The notes: generated from the letters alone by a model not told the origin. DNA of 64,000 bases from Armigeres subalbatus (GCF_024139115.2 NC_085141.1:43025065-43089064); one strand, 5' to 3'. Numbered from the stretch's first letter, positions 10,722 through 21,763 are shown. Program-made: numbers and translations.

Positions 10722-11121
10722 CCCCCATGGGGTGCTTGCTGTTCACAGCTTTGCTGGAACAAATCAAACAATTGGGAGGGTTCGTGCAGCATTGTGCCTT
10801 ATGTCCCTCCAATCCGCAGCGTCAGCAGAGATTGCTTCTGTCAGGGCCTTTGCAGTCCCATTGCTTGTGCCCCGGTTCCAGGCACTTGAAGCAAACTTCA
10901 GGTTGCTCGTATATGCGCACAGGGCATATCACCTCCGTTGTGAGTGCCCTCACCTTGACCGTCTCGCCTAGAACTTCCTCCGCCAACTTCTTGTAGGCGG
11001 CGCCCTTTTGCGAGACGCCCCGCTTCAGCTCGAGGATCATCTCGCCCATCCGGGTACGTCTTATTCGACGTACGTCGGCGCCGTGTTCACCGAGCTTGAC
11101 GTCACTCCTCATTGCCTTCAA
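10722..11121 (-). pseudogene. R1/LOA-like ORF1, gag domain with three CCHC knuckles
   Basis: The minus-strand translation gives GADVRRIRRTRMGEMILEL, typical of R1-group gag. Three zinc knuckles follow: CFKCLEPGHKQWDC, then CGLEGHKAQC, then CLICSSKAVNSKH. A single stop falls at the start of the second knuckle. The protein normally binds element RNA in the cytoplasm or nucleus; this copy is dead. Homologous sequence on the plus strand lies at 44860-45280. Confidence 0.8.
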
Positions 11122-11542
11122 AACGTCCGAGTACTTAGCCTCGTCCGCCGTGATGACTAGGGCATCGCCCCTGGAGCGATTAGCGCCTACCCTAGACTTC
11201 TTGCTACCCTCATTCGCCTGGGCCTTCTTTTCGGCCCTTGACGTCTTCGGTTTCCTCTTGTTCTTGACCAGGGTCCAGGAGGCGTCATCCCCCTCTATTC
11301 CCCTGGTCTGGTGCGGCTGAAAACTTTCAGCCTGCCGTAATTCCTTACCACCGTCTTTCTTGAGTGGACGGACCTTTCCAGATCCTTCCTCCCCCGGTTT
11401 TGGAGGTACCTGGCCGGGGTTCAGCTTCCCAGCCCAGTACCCTTGTTCGGGGTAGTAACCCTCCGCGTTTTGGAGCGGCCCCCAGTGAGCTCATCCCCTG
11501 GAGACTGTCTCCCCCGTTTTTGTGTCTGCTCCGTTGGAGCAG

Positions 11543-12142
11543 TCACCCCCAACGTACCGCAAATACTTGAGCCTCAGTCTGGGTAGACTTTGGTACCACC
11601 GTCTTTGCTGGCACGCCCTCGGTCGATTCGACCTTGCCCGAGTCCGCGAATCCTTGGGCCTCAGTCTGGGTAGACCTCGACTCCACCGATTTCACGGGTT
11701 TACACTTGGCCGTCCCGACCGCCCTCTCCAGCTTGGCGTCCAGCATCGACTTTCGAAATTTCTGCAAGCTCCTCTTGAGGTACTTGCTGATATTATGCTT
11801 CGATGACGCTAAGTCGATGATGGCGTCCAGCTGTTACGTCGCCACCTCGAAGGCCGAAAGCCCATCGCGTTTGCGGTTCATCGCCTCCACAAGCCATGGG
11901 CCGTCAATAACCCCTACCGGCGTTTTTTTAGCCGAGAGGAAGGTTGAGTGACCCACGCTGGCGCTGCGCACTGAGCTGCCGACTATTGCCTCTGGCCTCC
12001 TAGGCGGAGACCTGAACAACCCACCTCTTGCGAAGGGGTTGTTGCCTACACTACTACCACTAATTGAAGAATTGCCTTGGTTTTCCATTTTGGTCCCACG
12101 AGTTGCTCGGGAAAAGAGGTCCACCACGCCAGAGCCCAGCAT
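11543..12142 (-). pseudogene. R1/LOA-like ORF1, N-terminal part
   Basis: The frame from ATG at 12142 reads through Ser/Gly/Pro-rich sequence with SRATRGTK and FRSPPRRPE to a stop at about 11834. It then continues as LERAVGTAKCKP with two copies of STQTEAQ to 11543. A duplicated peptide motif and low complexity are common in LINE ORF1 N-termini. It is broken by at least one stop. Confidence 0.6.
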
Positions 12143-12389
12143 GACGCGGTAAAGGACAATTACTGTGGAGGGTGCCCAGGTACCCCACAGGCTCCGTTAA
12201 AGGCCTAGCTTATTATTTCACCCCCCTGGCCATGCATCCCCTCGGCACGGGTCGCTTGACGCCTTGGAATTAGGGGTTAGGGACGATGGTCCCGGTCTAA
12301 CTTGCAGTGGCCATGGGGAGGGGTCGTCAAGCCCTTGGACAGTCTCTGCTGCCCCCTGTGTGTGTATGTGCGCAAAAAATGTCACTCAT

Positions 12390-13215
12390 TTTCAGGCACT
12401 TATTCTTAACCGATTTTCTTGCAAAAGATTGCATTCGACGCAGAATCCTGTCCTATTGTCCTATTGTCCTATTGAAAATTGGCCGGATCGGACTATGGGC
12501 TCGGATGTTATGGCCAAAATAAATTTTTTAATACAAAAATCGCGAAAAAATGTCACTCATTTTTTAGGCACTTATCCTAAATCGATTTGCTCGCAACAAA
12601 TTGCACTCGACAAGAATCCTTTCCCATTGTTTCCTATTAAAAATTGGCTAGATCGGACTATGGGCTCGGAAGTTATGGCCAAAATATATTTTTTATTAGA
12701 AAAATCGCGAAAAAATGTCACTCATTTTTTAGGCATTTATCCTAAACCGATTTGCTCGCAACAAATTGCATTTGACGCGGAATCTTGTGCCATTGTTTCG
12801 TATTGAAAATTGGCTCAATCGGTGTATGGGCTTCGAAATTATGGCCAAAAAAATTTTTTGCAAGAAAAGTTCTCACTCACTTTTTAGGCACTTACTCTTA
12901 GCCGAAACACATACAAAATTCTGACTCATTTTTAAGGCACTTCTCTTTAACGGATTTACTCGTAGCAAGTTGCTTTCGGCGCGGAATCTTGTGCCATTGT
13001 TTCGTATTGAAAATTGGCGGAGTCGGACTATGGGATTTGGAATTATGTCCAAAATACATTTTTTTACAAAAAAAATCTCACTCATTTTTAGGCACTAACC
13101 TCTAGCCGATTTGCTCGCAGCAAGCTGCATTCGACGCAGAATCCTGTCCCATTGTTTCCAATCTAAAATTGACCGGATCGGACTATGGTCTCAGAAGTTA
13201 TGGCCAAAATAATTT
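12390..13215 (+). repeat. Tandem array of about five ~165-bp repeats
   Basis: Each unit has ATTGAAAATTGG (anchors near 12471, 12636, 12803, 13006 and 13161), then ggatcggactatgggctcgg, ttatggccaaaata, a poly-T/A stretch, tcactcattttttaggcactt and cgatttgctcgcaacaaattgc. Spacing is about 165, 167, 203 and 155 bp. Units differ by point changes and small indels, so the array is old. It lies in the intron or 5' flank of the RNF168-like gene. Confidence 0.8.
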
Positions 13216-13346
13216 TTGTTCATGCCAAAAGTGCTTAGAAATTACTCACGAAAAAAACGATAAAGGCACCATCACCGCTAGGTGGATTAATCTGGTTTTT
13301 TTTTATATTTATATTTATTATTTAAACAAGCGAGCGAATTTGAATT

Positions 13347-13396
13347 TGTTATTCCCAGAAAGTATACACAAACGTGCATATTTTCTGGGAATAACA
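13347..13396. repeat. 15-bp perfect inverted repeat
   Basis: TGTTATTCCCAGAAA at 13347-13361 is complementary to 13382-13396, with a 20-bp loop. It sits next to atcaccgctaggtggattaatctgg at about 13270-13294, a block that reappears inverted at 59922-59950 in a MITE. It therefore probably belongs to repeat DNA in the intron. Confidence 0.6.
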
Positions 13397-13572
13397 GAGA
13401 GAATAATAATGCATGTAGCGATGTTCCGGAAACTCACTAAAATGCAGAACATGCGTACGGGCAGATTAAATTCGAGTATCGATGAGAATTAATAGTTCAG
13501 TTTTTTTAATTATTTCTTTTGTTTGGTCATATAAGCAATGAATCAGTCACTTTTCAATCTCATTCCATTACA

Positions 13573-14039
13573 GAAAGCGAAAGTGTTATCCACCTTAGCG
13601 AACCGGGAGAAATCCGCAAGGAGTACGAGAACGAACTACAGCGATACCGCAAAGAGCTCATAGAAGAAAAGAAGAAGGAACTGGCGGCATCCGAAAAGTA
13701 CATCATTAATCTCTACAAGCAAGAGGGAATCATAGATTTGGTAGACAGTAGCGACCACCTATCCATTTCGTCTACAACAAGCACTCCAGAACCACCAGCA
13801 CAAACAAATGCAAAAAAGCTACAACCACCAGCTGCCAGTACTAGCAGTAGCCATGAGGCAAAAGCGCACGAGCCGATCCAAGACGAGGTGGCCGGCCCTT
13901 CAGGTTCTGGGAGTGGAGACCAAGTCCATAAACACTCTCAACAGGCGGCTCCCGATCAGAACAATGCGGTCACAACCAGTAATCACAACGTGCAAACTAC
14001 TAGTCGTCCGGAGACCTCGAAGTCTCAATCCAATGGAAG
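13573..14039 (+). CDS. RNF168/RNF169-like E3 ubiquitin ligase, internal exon with UMI-type helix
   Basis: RNF168 is a nuclear ubiquitin ligase that ubiquitinates histone H2A next to DNA breaks. This exon starts after acceptor attccattacag and ends at donor AAG|GTTAAT. It encodes EIRKEYENELQRYRKELIEEKKKELAASEKYI in two runs, a charged helix matching the post-RING helical region that contains the ubiquitin-binding UMI motif in RNF168 (EEY...SEEYIQ). A Ser/Thr/Gln-rich linker follows. Codon phase at both ends fits the next exon. The RING domain must lie on an upstream exon outside this window, or has been lost; none is visible between 1 and 13572. Orthology is inferred from this helix plus the MIU module in the last exon. 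Confidence 0.75.
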
Positions 14040-14097
14040 GTTAATATCTTGCAAATTTCGTATCTATCAGACATATTGTAAACCTTTCTCGTTTCAG

Positions 14098-14448
14098 TGT
14101 CATATCCATTTCGTCAACGTCGTCCGCGTCCGGAGCCTCCTCTTCGTGCATTTCGTCCGCCTCCAGTCGGTATAGTTTAATCAAACAGCAGCAGACCTCG
14201 AAGGCGCATAGCTCGAATCCGCCCGGTAAACATGTTAGCAGCATCAGCGGTTCCAACGCCGGGCCAGTGGCCAAGAAGGTTTTCACGATGGCCGAGCTGA
14301 ATCAAAACGAGCTGTGTGTGAAGCCTACCAAGCTTCACCGGAGAACCTCTAGTCAAGCGGTGGAGGACGACGAGGATGACGATGGCGACAGCTTACGGTC
14401 TGAGTTGAATCATTTCAAGCCAATCTTCACGACGACACCCAAGAGTTG
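14098..14448 (+). CDS. RNF168/RNF169-like, next exon
   Basis: This exon follows a 58-bp intron (14040-14097, gttaat...tttctcgtttcag). It continues the frame with a Ser-rich stretch (VISISSTSSASGASSS), KQQQTSKAHSSNPPGKH and an acidic DDEDDDGDS patch. It ends AAGAGTTG before donor gtaagaaac. It is low-complexity, disordered linker sequence, as in the middle of RNF168 proteins. No domain is recognised. Confidence 0.75.
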
Positions 14449-14569
14449 GTAAGAAACTTAGCGTACCGATGTTTCCTAATCTAATCTTTCGGGATAACAT
14501 AAGTTTAAAATTCTAGTATATTAACGAACATATTCAGAAATTTCTTAAATTTAATAATTTTAATTTCAG

Positions 14570-15530
14570 CTTTTCGTCTAAGGCAATCGTTCGAGTTCCT
14601 TCAGTGCGACCGGAAACCGGATCGCTGCCACAGAATACCGAGTGTTTTAGTCCCAGCAAAAGCCCCTTCAAGCCAATTGATCCAACAACGCCACGTCGGT
14701 CGGCTTTTTCCGTAGTAAACGTAAATTTGTTCACACCTGTAACCACCGAAGTCGGGGCACAAAAACGCCAGAAACGAAGAGCAACGAATTCTGCAGCAAA
14801 GAAGCAAATATCCTCGCCTTCGTCCGCTAAAACGACGAAACGAATCTCTAAAAAGTCTATTAGCTCGAACCCTGACATGGAACCTCGTAAGCGGAAATTG
14901 AAATTCTCCCCACACCCGAAGGGAAAGGTGAAAGAGGAGCCATCCAGTAAAGGCAGCATTAACAGCTCCAAAACTAAAACATCGCGAAAGAGTCTGACTA
15001 GGCAGCCCAGCCGGCTGAAAAATCTGATCGTCAGTGATCAGCAGCGGCGAGAAGCAATGATCGAACAAGAACGGCGAGACTTTGAGTTTGCGCAAAAGTT
15101 GCAGAAGAAGCTCAATCGCACAAGAGGAGCCACTTTGCTTGTGGTAGAGCCACTTCCTAGAGATGCACCAAAAGTTGTAGCTAGAAAGCAGAACAGCAAT
15201 TACTCATTGCGTAGGCAAACGGTGGCCGTTCTTCCAGCTACGACGGTTGCAGAATTACCACCACCAAGGAGTACCACATCCACATCCAGCAGTGGTATAA
15301 AAGGGGTAGTTTCTCGCAAGCGGAAAGCACCATCCAAAGGGGATGACACGGTAAAACCTGACCAGCCATCTACTCGGACGACGGCAAAGCAGTTTAAAAA
15401 GCCAAAGTTGCTGGCAGCTGCAACGAATGCGCGACGACCACCGAACCCGAAGCCAGAAACAGTAGTAGCAACGGCAACAGGAGAAAGCGATAGCAGAATC
15501 CTACGACGGTCCACCCGGATTAGGTCTTAG
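14570..15530 (+). CDS. RNF168/RNF169-like, last exon with MIU ubiquitin-binding motif
   Basis: The acceptor is taatttcag at 14561-14569 and the stop TAG at 15528-15530. About 320 residues, rich in Lys/Arg/Ser. Near residue 160 of the exon the sequence REAMIEQERRDFEFAQKLQKK is an MIU-type helix (acidic start, conserved A-x-x-L-Q). About 25 residues later NSNYSLRR matches the LR motif that follows MIU in RNF168 and directs it to chromatin. The C-terminus is basic (RRSTRIRS). Together the three exons give about 590 residues. The gene is single-stranded and collinear, with no stops, unlike the surrounding transposons, so it is likely functional if the 5' exons exist upstream. Confidence 0.8.
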
Positions 15531-16355
15531 GAAGCAGAACGGATAATCCTATTCCTTTCAACTTGTGATGTTTTCTGTTGTCATTGTTACCGGACCGGAT
15601 GCGACGGAAACTTGACGATCAGAAGAGGTAAATGTGATCTTGGTAACTCAAACACACCGACTCTAGGAGAGGCGTACGCGTTGATGGGTGATGACCGACT
15701 GATATGATTAAGGTAAGTGACTAGAATTGTATGGATGGAACGCGGCACGACTATTGCCGAAACGGATACGCGAGTGTGTTTGATCTACTTATATTTATTA
15801 TAACCATTAATAGGATATGTAAAATGAATCTAGGATATACTTATTTCAACTCACCGTTTGCCGAAGCAATCATTTTCCTTATTCCTTTCGAATTAGTGCA
15901 AGGAGAAGCATATTTTGTTTTATAATTATTACTCAAACCAATAATGTAAATAGTTGTTTTTAAACTGTCGATCATCAATCCCCTGCTAGGGGTTTAAACT
16001 TAATCAGTACATGTAAACGTAACAATCTTGCTTGGGTCCTCTTTTCAAAAAAGCATTCCCAATAATAGCATATACCTAGAAATAGATAGGTAGGATCTAC
16101 CGTCGCTATGAAACAGTAAGACGGTCAACGAATTTGTTTTTTTTGTTCGATTATTCGCTACTCGGCGTATCAACTTGTAAAATATGAGTAGTATTTCTAT
16201 AAGTGTTTGCAGTGCTGGTAACACAATGCCAGAATGATAGATAAAAATACAACGACAACTCGAAAATATCGGAGGCCAAATGTGTATATAACTTGAAGAA
16301 ACCCATCAGTTTAAACTTGGATAGATATCGTTCTAATGTCTTTTATTTTAATAAA
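15531..16355 (+). promoter_or_regulatory. Probable 3' UTR and poly(A) signal of the RNF168-like gene
   Basis: About 820 bp of AT-rich sequence without frames follows the stop codon. A canonical AATAAA lies at 16350-16355 in tttaataaaacaaaatg. No earlier perfect signal was noticed. Use of this site is inferred. Confidence 0.45.
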
Positions 16356-16508
16356 ACAAAATGTTTCGTAATGGAATTTTATATGCGTTTGTCAATATCT
16401 GACTCAATTATCTTTGTTCATTTATACAGACATTACTGACAACTAACGACTTCTCTCGAAAAAGAACCACTTCGGTTGTTTATTCATTCTTTAAACATAA
16501 GCTAACAT

Positions 16509-16676
16509 CAGGGTTCGGATTTCCCACTCACTCACCTGTCAACAGATTTCTGCACCATCCACTGAAAATTCTCCGGATAAAGTGGATGGTGGAGAAATCT
16601 TTTGACAAGTGAGTGAGTGAGAACACTTGCTCACAGAACATGGAAAAATTGCACTCCGCTTTTTGGATCAACCCTG
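16509..16676. mobile_element. Foldback MITE, hAT-like ends
   Basis: The inner arms at 16525-16563 and 16581-16619 (CACTCACTCACCTGTCAACA... versus complement) match at about 35 of 39 positions. The outer ends CAGGGTTCGGAT and ATCAACCCTG are inverted too. CAGGG-type ends suggest hAT, but no 8-bp duplication is visible. Noncoding. Confidence 0.6.
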
Positions 16677-16689
16677 GGTTTTTATTCAT

Positions 16690-17062
16690 ACCTACCTAGA
16701 AGATACCTGGTTGGTTACAGCGTCGATTAACCTATGCCTGACGTATTGTAAAGCTCTATAATCGTTGGTCTTGGGCATGCTACGAAGTCGCCGGCCACTA
16801 TCCGGTTCTCTGTTGAATATTGTTTTCGCTATTCTTTCTTCTGACATTCGCACTAAGTGACCACCCCACAGAAGTCTGCCGTATTTTATGCGATTCACAA
16901 TAGTTTCTTCTTTGTATATTTGATACAGCTATTGATTCATGCGTTTACGCCACGCACCATTTTCTAGTTTCCCTCCAAGTATTGTACGCAGCACTTTCCG
17001 CTCGATTACCCTGAAAGCTCTTCGGTCCGCCTCTTTCAACGTCCATGCTTCATGTCCATAAA
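16690..17062 (-). pseudogene. RTE-like LINE, 3'-end scrap
   Basis: Minus-strand translation over two frames gives YGHEAWTLKE, ERKVLRTILGG, WRKRMN and GRLLWGGHLVRMSEERIAK, then a degraded SGRRLR block. This is the conserved C-terminal part of RTE-like ORFs and aligns with VLRTIFGG...VARMPDSNPAK in the copy at 22197-25628. The 5' side is cut at 17062. Confidence 0.75.
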
Positions 17063-17359
17063 GGGCCTGTGGGGTTTGAGTAAAATGCTTTCAGCGTGTG
17101 TTTATAGATTCACACCTTAGCGTGTCAATCGGCGAGCAGCAAGCCATGACTCTGCCTCTTCCAGTCAGATCTCCGTGGAGTGCACACGCAACAACGGAGA
17201 GTCACTGTCACATAATTTCGTGCCAACCATTCAGGGCCACACATTTTGGCGATCCTGCCAGTCTATTTATTGGATCCTGTCTCTGAATTCATGAGGTGAG
17301 TTGAATTCATGTGGTTCAATTGTGAAGAATGATATTCTTGTAGGTATTACGTGTAGCAG
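17063..17359. other. Probable 3' end/LTR of a minus-strand copia, left of the gypsy insertion
   Basis: No coding signal is seen. The target duplication of the adjacent errantivirus (GCAG at 17356-17359 and 27183-27186) shows this DNA was contiguous with 27187 onward, where the copia pol C-terminus lies. It should therefore be copia 3' untranslated/LTR sequence or its flank. No second LTR is visible to confirm. Confidence 0.4.
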
Positions 17360-17609
17360 ACTTATGGGAATCGTGATACGGATTCACTTTTTTGAAAGAT
17401 TTAGTAACTCTAAAACACTTTTATTAATAATACTAACACAATACAGCATCACCGGTGATTGTCCAAAGCTGCCAAAGGAAAGAGAACGCGCCACGCGTTC
17501 GCGGGTTATTTATAATGGACAAACTGCTGATCTGGCAGTTTGGGTCGTCCACGTTGTCTGACTGCAATTGGTGCACCTGAGTGGCACGATGTTCCGATGT
17601 TTCCATAAC
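17360..17609 (-). repeat. 3' LTR of the errantivirus-like element
   Basis: 250 bp, near-identical to 26933-27182. Read on the minus strand it holds a TATA box (TATAAATAA, complement of 17508-17516 region) and an AATAAA signal (complement of tttatt near 17419-17424), the normal promoter and polyadenylation elements of an LTR. The outer end abuts GCAG. Confidence 0.85.
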
Positions 17610-17625
17610 GGCTCCCCTTTTAGTT
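17610..17625 (-). other. Polypurine tract
   Basis: On the minus strand AAAAGGGGAGCC directly precedes the 3' LTR (17609). This is the place and composition expected for the plus-strand DNA primer. Confidence 0.7.
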
Positions 17626-17788
17626 TGAAAGCCGTCCTCGGCTTTCTTCTATTGCTGTGGGATAAGTGGTATATCTCTTGACACGGGACATCTATCAGTT
17701 GCTAGACTGAAATTGATATAAATATCTTCTTTTGTGTCAAGTGTGAGATGTTTTCTCCAACTAAATATTTTAAAGATGATGGCTATGA

Positions 17789-19105
17789 TCAGATACATAT
17801 GATACATATGATTATAACTGTTGTTGATAATGAGGTTAACCATTCAAACATATGTAGTTTCCAATGTAGATTGTTTGTAGTTAAGTTGAGATGATCTATC
17901 TGGTTTCTGTGTTCTAAACGCATCTCTTGCAGATGCTGCAACGGGATATTGTTTATCAGTATAGTTGGACTGACCTTAATTCCTGTGGTAGGGATGAATG
18001 GTTGAATTTCCATGTCGGAGTTAGCATACTCCTCGTCGTCCAGCTTCACAGTACAATTGGAGTATTGTATGAGGAATGACCCATTGAGTAATCGTTCGGA
18101 TGAACAATTTGATGAAAGTGTGATATTGGATCCTGTAACCATGATGTTGCCTTCTGTGATTTTACGAATAGTTTTAGCTTCGTAAATTCGTTCCATAGGA
18201 CATTTGGCTGTTTGTTGTCCTGAAACTAATTGTTGAATGCACTCCGTAGGCGGTTCCAGGTTGCTGGAGGAACATATAGAGAGATCTTTCATCTTTGGAC
18301 ACGGGTTTTTTGACATAAATGCGTTCTGTCCTTCAATATAAAATTGTGCCGTAAGATGAATTCGTAAATTATTGGCAATTACGGGTTCAATCAAACCAAT
18401 TTTGTATTGCACATCCTTGATTTTTGGTATTTTGAGTGTATACATGAACATCTCGTTGTTATATACTGCGTATGCGCTAGCAATGTTCAACATATCGTCG
18501 ACCGAGTTCAATCGAAAACCGTTATCGTTGAGGGTATGGCGAATAACCGAAAATTCTTCAGGGTGGATGATGCGGCTGCTTGGGATGCTTCGTCCGGCTA
18601 GTGTTATAGATTCTTCAATTATCTCTAAATAGTATAATAATTCATCAATCTCAAATATGAAATTCAAAGAGTCTAAACTATCGAATGTTACTTTTTCCAA
18701 ATTCTGCTCGTTATCTAATAGTGAATTGAAAGTTTTTGTCAAGTTTCTCATACGTTTCTCAAACAAGTGATTTATCTGAATTTGTTTATTATTTTCATCT
18801 ACCAAGGAGTTTAGAGAAGAGTTTATGACCTTAAGATCGTCGGCGTCTGGACTTCCTGAAATATATTTCCACGCTCTACCTAATGATTCCCATCGTTTGA
18901 TTCGCTGTGGCCTAATTCTATTAAACAACAGATTAATTCTGCCTATTTTTCTCCTGATAGATAACTCAAAAAAGGTCTGATTAAGCTTTCCGGTTTGGGC
19001 TACATTATTGTACACATCTATTGTCGATTCAATGGTTGTAAGGTTTATCGGATGCATTATTCTGAAAAAGCTGTTACTGATCCTAGCTTCTCCTAAGGGA
19101 ATCAT
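17789..19105 (-). CDS. env: Errantivirus-type envelope fusion protein, truncated at the C-terminus
   Basis: An uninterrupted 438-codon frame. The family (insect errantivirus Env, related to baculovirus F) mediates membrane fusion. A furin-type site RIKR at residues 68-71 precedes WESLGRAWKYISG and a DADD motif, the usual layout at the start of the fusion subunit. A Cys-rich segment follows (residues ~275-335), with several N-x-S/T sites, and a hydrophobic stretch (TTVIIICIICI) at the very end, where a TGA at 17789-17791 stops the frame inside the membrane segment. The frame extends upstream of the first ATG without a new Met, consistent with a spliced env message supplying the N-terminus; this is inferred. 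No RIKR-proximal stop is seen. Confidence 0.8.
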   Translation of the reverse strand: MIPLGEARISNSFFRIMHPINLTTIESTIDVYNNVAQTGKLNQTFFELSIRRKIGRINLLFNRIRPQRIKRWESLGRAWKYISGSPDADDLKVINSSLNSLVDENNKQIQINHLFEKRMRNLTKTFNSLLDNEQNLEKVTFDSLDSLNFIFEIDELLYYLEIIEESITLAGRSIPSSRIIHPEEFSVIRHTLNDNGFRLNSVDDMLNIASAYAVYNNEMFMYTLKIPKIKDVQYKIGLIEPVIANNLRIHLTAQFYIEGQNAFMSKNPCPKMKDLSICSSSNLEPPTECIQQLVSGQQTAKCPMERIYEAKTIRKITEGNIMVTGSNITLSSNCSSERLLNGSFLIQYSNCTVKLDDEEYANSDMEIQPFIPTTGIKVSPTILINNIPLQHLQEMRLEHRNQIDHLNLTTNNLHWKLHMFEWLTSLSTTVIIICIICI

Positions 19106-19218
19106 TATGATTGGATTCTGTTTTACATCGTGTAGTCTTAAATCCGTTAGAGTCGTCTGCGTCAGTATACCAAGCCATAATCTGTAAGGAAGTCGGAAAG
19201 CCAGTTTTAATCAGTTTG

Positions 19219-20460
19219 TTACTTCTTTGTATCTTTTTTATGAATTTTGATTCCTGTTGCGTCCGTAATTGTTTTTTCGTTTTGTTCTTTGATATCTACT
19301 AGTCTATATCGGTTGCTAAAAGGAGAGGCTTTTCCTTTCGTCTTAACCTCCAATATCCTCATAGTCTTTGTCATGTATTTTAATTTTGGAATTATGTTTG
19401 TTAGCCTCAAATACAATATTGTCTCTTGCTGTCATAATAGTACGTTGTTTTGTTAGGTTAATGTCCTGTAAGTCTAATGACGTCGAGTTTCCAAATGAGT
19501 GAAAGTTGGTCGAATTTCCTGCGGTTGGCCGTATACATTTCTAAAAGTGTATTATGGAACCTCTCAATGGTGCCATTACTGTTGCTACTACTAGCGTAGT
19601 GAACGGCAACACCATGGGTTTCTAGAAATTCCTTAAAATTTTGACTGCGGAAATAAGTGGCTTGATCGCAAGTTAATTGTTTCGGTAGGCCAAAAATTTT
19701 GAATTGCTTGATGAGCGTTTCGATGATTTCTTCTGAAGTTTCGTTAATGATTTTGTAAATTTGCGCAAATTTGGAAAAGGAGTCTATAATTGTTAGAAAC
19801 TTTTCGTTTTCTTTCACGTAGACGTCCATGAATAGACTTTCTAAAGGTCTTTCATAGATTCTACGTGTGATTGGAATTTTAAAGGGATGACGCTCATATT
19901 TAGCGTATTTACAATCCCAGCATTTTTTTACAAAGGTCCTAACAATTGAAGACATGTTTGGGAAGTAGACTGATTGACGAATCTCTTCATATGTGAGTTT
20001 CCAACTTCTATGATTCCAAAGTTGTGACTCTTACGCACAAATTCGTCTTGGTCTTTTTTAGAAATTAGATCTGGTAGCTTAAGATTGCAGAATTGTACTC
20101 GCATTCCCTTGAAATGTTTATCTAGAATTTTAGAGCACAATTTTGCAATATTAGGTGGGGCAAAGATCCCATTTGTTATTTTTGGAGATAAATGAGCTTT
20201 AAGAATATTCAATAGTTTTTCGGTATATTCCTCCTGGTGGAATACGTGTCTACTATAACCTGAAAAGATAAATAAATGTGAGGGGACTTTCTTCTATTAT
20301 TGGTAATATGAATGGTGAGCTTATTTCTAAATTTATTTATGATTTCCGGCCCGTATATAGGATCGTTTTCGTGTACTTCGTTTTCTAAAATAGTTTGTAA
20401 ATTTATTTCAGATTCATCCACGCGAGGTATCCGGGATAATCCATCGACTATCACGTTTTG
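19219..20460 (-). pseudogene. Errantivirus-like integrase, broken
   Basis: The linker and N-terminal zinc region lie at 20454-19928, followed by the catalytic core at 19955-19458. The core has KKCWDCKYAK (CxxC), MDVYV (first Asp), TCDQATYF (second Asp) and NGTIERFHN (Glu), so the DDE triad is present. The C-terminal tail is in another frame at 19416-19219. Frame breaks around 20210, 19950 and 19458 split it into pieces. The role of the intact protein would be inserting the element cDNA. Confidence 0.8.
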
Positions 20461-20466
20461 TTTCCC

Positions 20467-21763
20467 CTACTTGTAAACCAATTGGAAATCGAATTGCTCC
20501 AGATATAACCGTTGACGAGTTACTCGTCCTGTTGCATCTGTTAATTTAATTTCCTTCGTCAATGGCTCATGGTCCGTGTAAATAGTAAAACTTCTACCAT
20601 ACAAATATAATCGAAATTTCTTTGCAGTGAAATAGATAGCTAAAAGTTCTTTCGCAGTTGCGGAATACTGTTCCTCTGCTTTTGTCAGTGTTCGCGAAAG
20701 GTACGCAATTGGTCTTACGTGTCCATCTACCATTTGCGTCAGTACTGCGCCGATAGCATAGTTTGATGCGTCGGTAGTTAGTATGAACGCTTCGTTAAAG
20801 TCTGGATAACTCAAGAGTAGTGTTGTACTCATGATATCCTTTAACTTAGCGAAGGCAGATTCATATTCAGGATTGGTAGTAATTGATTTATTCTTGCCAC
20901 GAAGTTGGCTAGTCATTGGTTTTGCAATTTTTGCAAATCCTGGTACAAATCTTCTGTAGTAGGAGATTGTTCCGAAAAACGACTTTAGTTCTTTTGATGT
21001 TTTCGGTATTGGCCTTTTTAATTGCCTCAACTTTCTTTGGGTTCGGTTTCACCCCGTCTGTAGAGACGACGTGTCCAAGGAATTCTAATTCCTTACGAAG
21101 AAATTCAGACTTATCGCATTGTACCTTAAGGTTAGCATCTTTAAGGGTTTGTAAGATTTTCTGAATGTCCTTCATATGTTCATCTAAAGAAGTTGTAAAG
21201 ATAATGATGTCGTCCATATAGACGAAACATCTTATCCCCAGATGTTTTCGTAGAACAGCATCCATTAAACGTTGGAATGTCGCGGGCGCATTCTTCAACC
21301 CGAACGGCATTCTCAAAAATTCATATTTTCCATTGTCGACATTGAATGCCGTCTTTGGAATATCATTCGGCTCCACCTCTACCTGGTGAAAACCACTGGC
21401 TAAATCGAGTAAAGAAAAGTACTGTGCTTTTCCGAGGTGATCTAAAATCTCGCTGATCTCGGGTATAGGATATCTATCTGCTGGCGTTAATTTATTCAGT
21501 TTACTATAATCTACAACTACGCGATATTTCTTTATACCTGAATTATCCGTTTTCTTTGGGACCACCCAGATCGGGGAAGTCCATGAAGAAGAGGATTCTC
21601 TTATGATTCCAGTCTCCAACATTTTCTGAATTTGCTCACTTACTTTTTTCCGTAGATGGTATGGGTACTTGTAGGTTCGTTGGTGAATGGGGTTACTTTC
21701 ACCGGTTTCTATTTTGTGCTTGATGGGTGAAATCCAATTTCTGTCCATCATGGAAGAAAACAC
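20467..21763 (-). pseudogene. Errantivirus-like reverse transcriptase and RNase H
   Basis: RT is at 21763-20909. It has GIIRESSSSWTSPIWVVPKK, LLDLASGFHQV (catalytic Asp), LPFGL-type FLRMPFGLKNAPATFQ and YMDDIIIF (catalytic Asp pair). The frame shifts by one near 21000 into the connection and RNase H at 21030-20467, with ILTTDASNYAIGAVL, TAKELLAIYF and YTDHEPL. Key catalytic residues are visible in both domains. The frameshift between them inactivates the polyprotein. Confidence 0.88.

Larger units (their letters stand above)
9776..12350 (-). mobile_element. R1/LOA-like LINE, decayed, ORF2 mostly lost
   Basis: Read on the minus strand, the element starts near 12350 with a short form of the LINE 5' module (GGCAGCAGAGACTGTCC), then a ~200-bp leader, a broken ORF1 (12142 to about 10720), and a degraded region to about 9776 next to an A-rich/(CA)n end. 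No endonuclease or reverse transcriptase motifs are visible between 10720 and 9776, so ORF2 is largely deleted. The clade is inferred from the ORF1 type with three zinc knuckles. Confidence 0.65.

Noticed and set aside
13169..13492. 107-codon frame with CQKCLEITHEK as a possible RING fragment for the RNF168-like gene
   Set aside because: Only one CxxC pair, no His/Cys spacing of a RING, and it overlaps repeat DNA.
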